A DNA stretch of 64,000 bases, from NCBI GenBank assembly GCA_951802425.1, contig OX637801.1:248001-312000 (forward strand). The letters are read 5' to 3'. The notes under the pieces were generated by a model, which was not told where the DNA came from, did no database searches, and saw only the letters and a program-made list of their open reading frames with translations. Below are positions 62,397-64,000 of the stretch, piece after piece. Both the position numbers and the translations under genes were made by a program. Every line of letters begins with the position of its first letter. Position 1 is the first letter of the stretch. The stretch is from Clavaria fumosa. Its lineage: Eukaryota; Basidiomycota; Agaricomycetes; Agaricales; Clavariaceae.

Positions 62397-64000
62397 CACC
62401 AAACTGGATTCTCAAACGCTGAGAAAGAAGAACTTGCCAGAACCCCTAGGCCTCACAGACAGGCAGAAGCAACACCGCTTTTTCGCTCTTCGCTACATCG
62501 ATCGCCGTACACCGGTACCCATCACTCGCTGCAACTCCCCGGACGGACGACCGCCACGGAGCACCGTTTATCGTTCAGTTGAATGACAATTTATCAAAAC
62601 CGGACCTTGGTCCTCGAGAGAGATCCGTGAGCAGAAGCTCCACCCAGGCTACTTCCCCAGAGAATTCCCCACGCTACTTACCGCCGCCCTTAACCAAGAA
62701 ATATTCTGTCAGGCTACCGAAGGCCTGACGATTGAGGACATCGAAAACGTCGAGTCCCCGCCGAGAACGCCCTCGCCCGCTCCTACCCAACGACCCCCTA
62801 CCTACACCACCGCCTCGGTTCAGACCGACGCCCCCAAGCCCGAACCTGCCCCCCAGCGTTTCCTACGAGCACGCACAGCCAACGCTTGGCTCGTCATCGA
62901 CACCAGCCGACACCCGCCCCGACTCGCCACTTGGGCGCCCATCAATCCCCGAGCGTACCCTAGTGCCTGGCCTCGGCCTGCTTCAGATATCCGAAGAAGT
63001 CTTCAGGATGCCCTCGGCCAGCAGAGCACCCTCGCCGCCATCCACGAACCTTGCCCTCCCCATTCGTCTCAATCCCCCATTACCTTGGACTCCTTCTCCC
63101 CCTCCTCAGTCTCCTCCATCTCCTTTGCCTCCGACTCAACGGAACTCCCGGACATCGACGAGGAACTCCGCGGATACGATGTCTAGCGGATTCACTATCG
63201 CCCCTTTCGACGGGAGCAGCGTTGCCTACCGGACTTTTGTTCGGCAGCTCAGATAGGTTCAACACAGACCTAAAACGAATTTTGTTTGCCCTGAACCAGA
63301 TGCGCGGAGGATACGCCGGAGATTGGGCCAACTCCGTGGTCGAAAAAATAGTCGCGAACCCCGCCTCATGCCCCACCTGGGCGGTCTTCAGAGGAAGTAT
63401 GGATGCCGAGTTTTCAGACTTGGTAGAGAAGGAGAACGCCTACCTTAAGCTTGGGAAGCTTAAGCAAGGTAAACGCCCAGTAAAAGAGTTCCTGACAGAG
63501 TTCGACCAGCTAATCGCGAAGGCCGAACTCTCCGAACAAACTCACAGAGACCTCCTCGTCACCCTCCTCGAGCCCGCCCTCAACTACAACATCACCGATC
63601 GCATCTATGCAGCTGCCGCCCTTCCACCCAACTATTCTGCCTGGAAGAGGAAGGCCCTCGCCATCGACCTGATGCTCGAACGTCGTGATGCCATGCGCCC
63701 CGCCCGGCAGGTCGTCTACGCGAAGCCACCCGATCGCCCGGCCCCGCGACCTTCTGCGCCCCCACAACATGACCCGAATGCGATGCAAGTCGACCGGATC
63801 CTGTCGCGCGGCAATTGCTACAATTGCCAGCAGCCCGGCCACCTCGCGCGCAACTGCCCACTCCCTCGCAAGCCCCCCCAAGTTCCCCGGATCGATGTCC
63901 GGGCCAACGACACCTCGACTGCGACCGCCGACGAGCTTGAGGCCCTGGTGGCCCAACTCCGCGACACTATCGAGGTGAAGGATAAGGAACTCGGGGCACT
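62397..64000 (+). mobile_element. Ty3/gypsy element, gag region (right part of the interrupted element)
   Basis: GC-balanced DNA resuming after the insertion. A Pro/Thr-rich frame (TEGLTIEDIENVESPPRTPS, from about 62720) ends near 63186. It is followed by MSSGFTIAPFDGSSVAYRTF (63180-63255), and after a one-base shift by the gag core, which continues past the window edge. Confidence 0.75.
63250..64000 (+). pseudogene. Gypsy gag core with CCHC knuckle, frameshifted start, runs off window
   Basis: Retrotransposon gag motifs: RFNTDLKRILFALNQMRGGY, WANSVVEKIVANPASCPTWA, LGKLKQGKRPVKEFLTEFDQ, RIYAAAALPPNYSAWKRKAL. The zinc knuckle CYNCQQPGHLARNC lies near 63817-63858. A coiled-coil start (ELEALVAQLRDTIEVKDKEL) follows at the window edge. 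The frame carrying the usual gag start ends at TAG 63254-63256, one base out of phase with this core, so gag is probably inactive unless frameshifting occurs. Confidence 0.7.

Noticed and set aside
1..64000. tRNA, rRNA or riboswitch genes
   Set aside because: No cloverleaf with intact A/B boxes, rRNA core or known riboswitch core was noticed; short ones could be missed by eye.

Overview
The window reads as nuclear DNA of a basidiomycete fungus, probably an Agaricomycete. Evidence: genes cut by many roughly 50-nt GT..AG introns, several FunK1-type fungal protein kinases, an arrestin-like gene, a RasGEF N-terminal gene, a Kelch/BTB gene, a DUF6533-like seven-helix membrane protein, an MFS sugar transporter, and a dense load of fungal transposons. 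No rRNA, tRNA or CRISPR array was seen. All calls are by eye from the sequence; no database search was run.

Layout. 1-8.4 kb: host genes (arrestin-like on minus, two hypotheticals, a two-exon coiled-coil gene, and a long RasGEF_N gene without a visible catalytic domain). 8.45-13.07 kb: a nearly intact Ty1/copia element with LTRs and a CCGAC target duplication. 13.1-17.6 kb: a kinase-like gene split by two CAGG...CCTG inverted-repeat elements that each duplicated AT. 18.2-26.2 kb: a FunK1 kinase, a frameshifted Kelch/BTB gene and a DUF6533-like gene. 26.3-33.2 kb: scrambled, stop-ridden Ty3/gypsy remnants in both orientations. 33.3-41.5 kb: two more FunK1-like genes and an MFS transporter. 41.9-45.9 kb: foldback DNA, low-complexity GC-rich tandem repeats and MITEs. 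46-46.7 kb: another kinase-associated fragment. 47.0-64.0 kb: a Ty3/gypsy element (LTR at left, gag at right) interrupted by a 14,679-bp AT-rich element.

The 14.7-kb element (47715-62393) is the main discovery candidate. It is bounded by two 720-bp direct repeats that differ at one base by eye. Each repeat begins GGAGGTT and ends AACCTCC, and the whole unit is flanked by a 3-bp ATT duplication. Inside it has one set of transposition genes and one set of replication genes: an IS5/Harbinger-like DDE transposase fused to a C-terminal chromodomain, an origin-binding-protein-like SF2 helicase, an archaeo-eukaryotic primase in the same frame directly upstream of the helicase (one TAA between them), an SSB-like protein that shares its last 11 residues with the helicase, three zinc-ribbon/coiled-coil proteins, a 475-aa beta-rich protein of unknown role, several small unknown genes, and a 51-bp iteron array whose unit contains a 9-bp dyad. 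The inference is a self-replicating, virus-like transposon: the transposase would cut and insert, the repeats would allow a circle to form, the iterons would act as origin, and primase, helicase and SSB would copy it. The chromodomain would bias insertion into silent chromatin, which fits the gypsy target.
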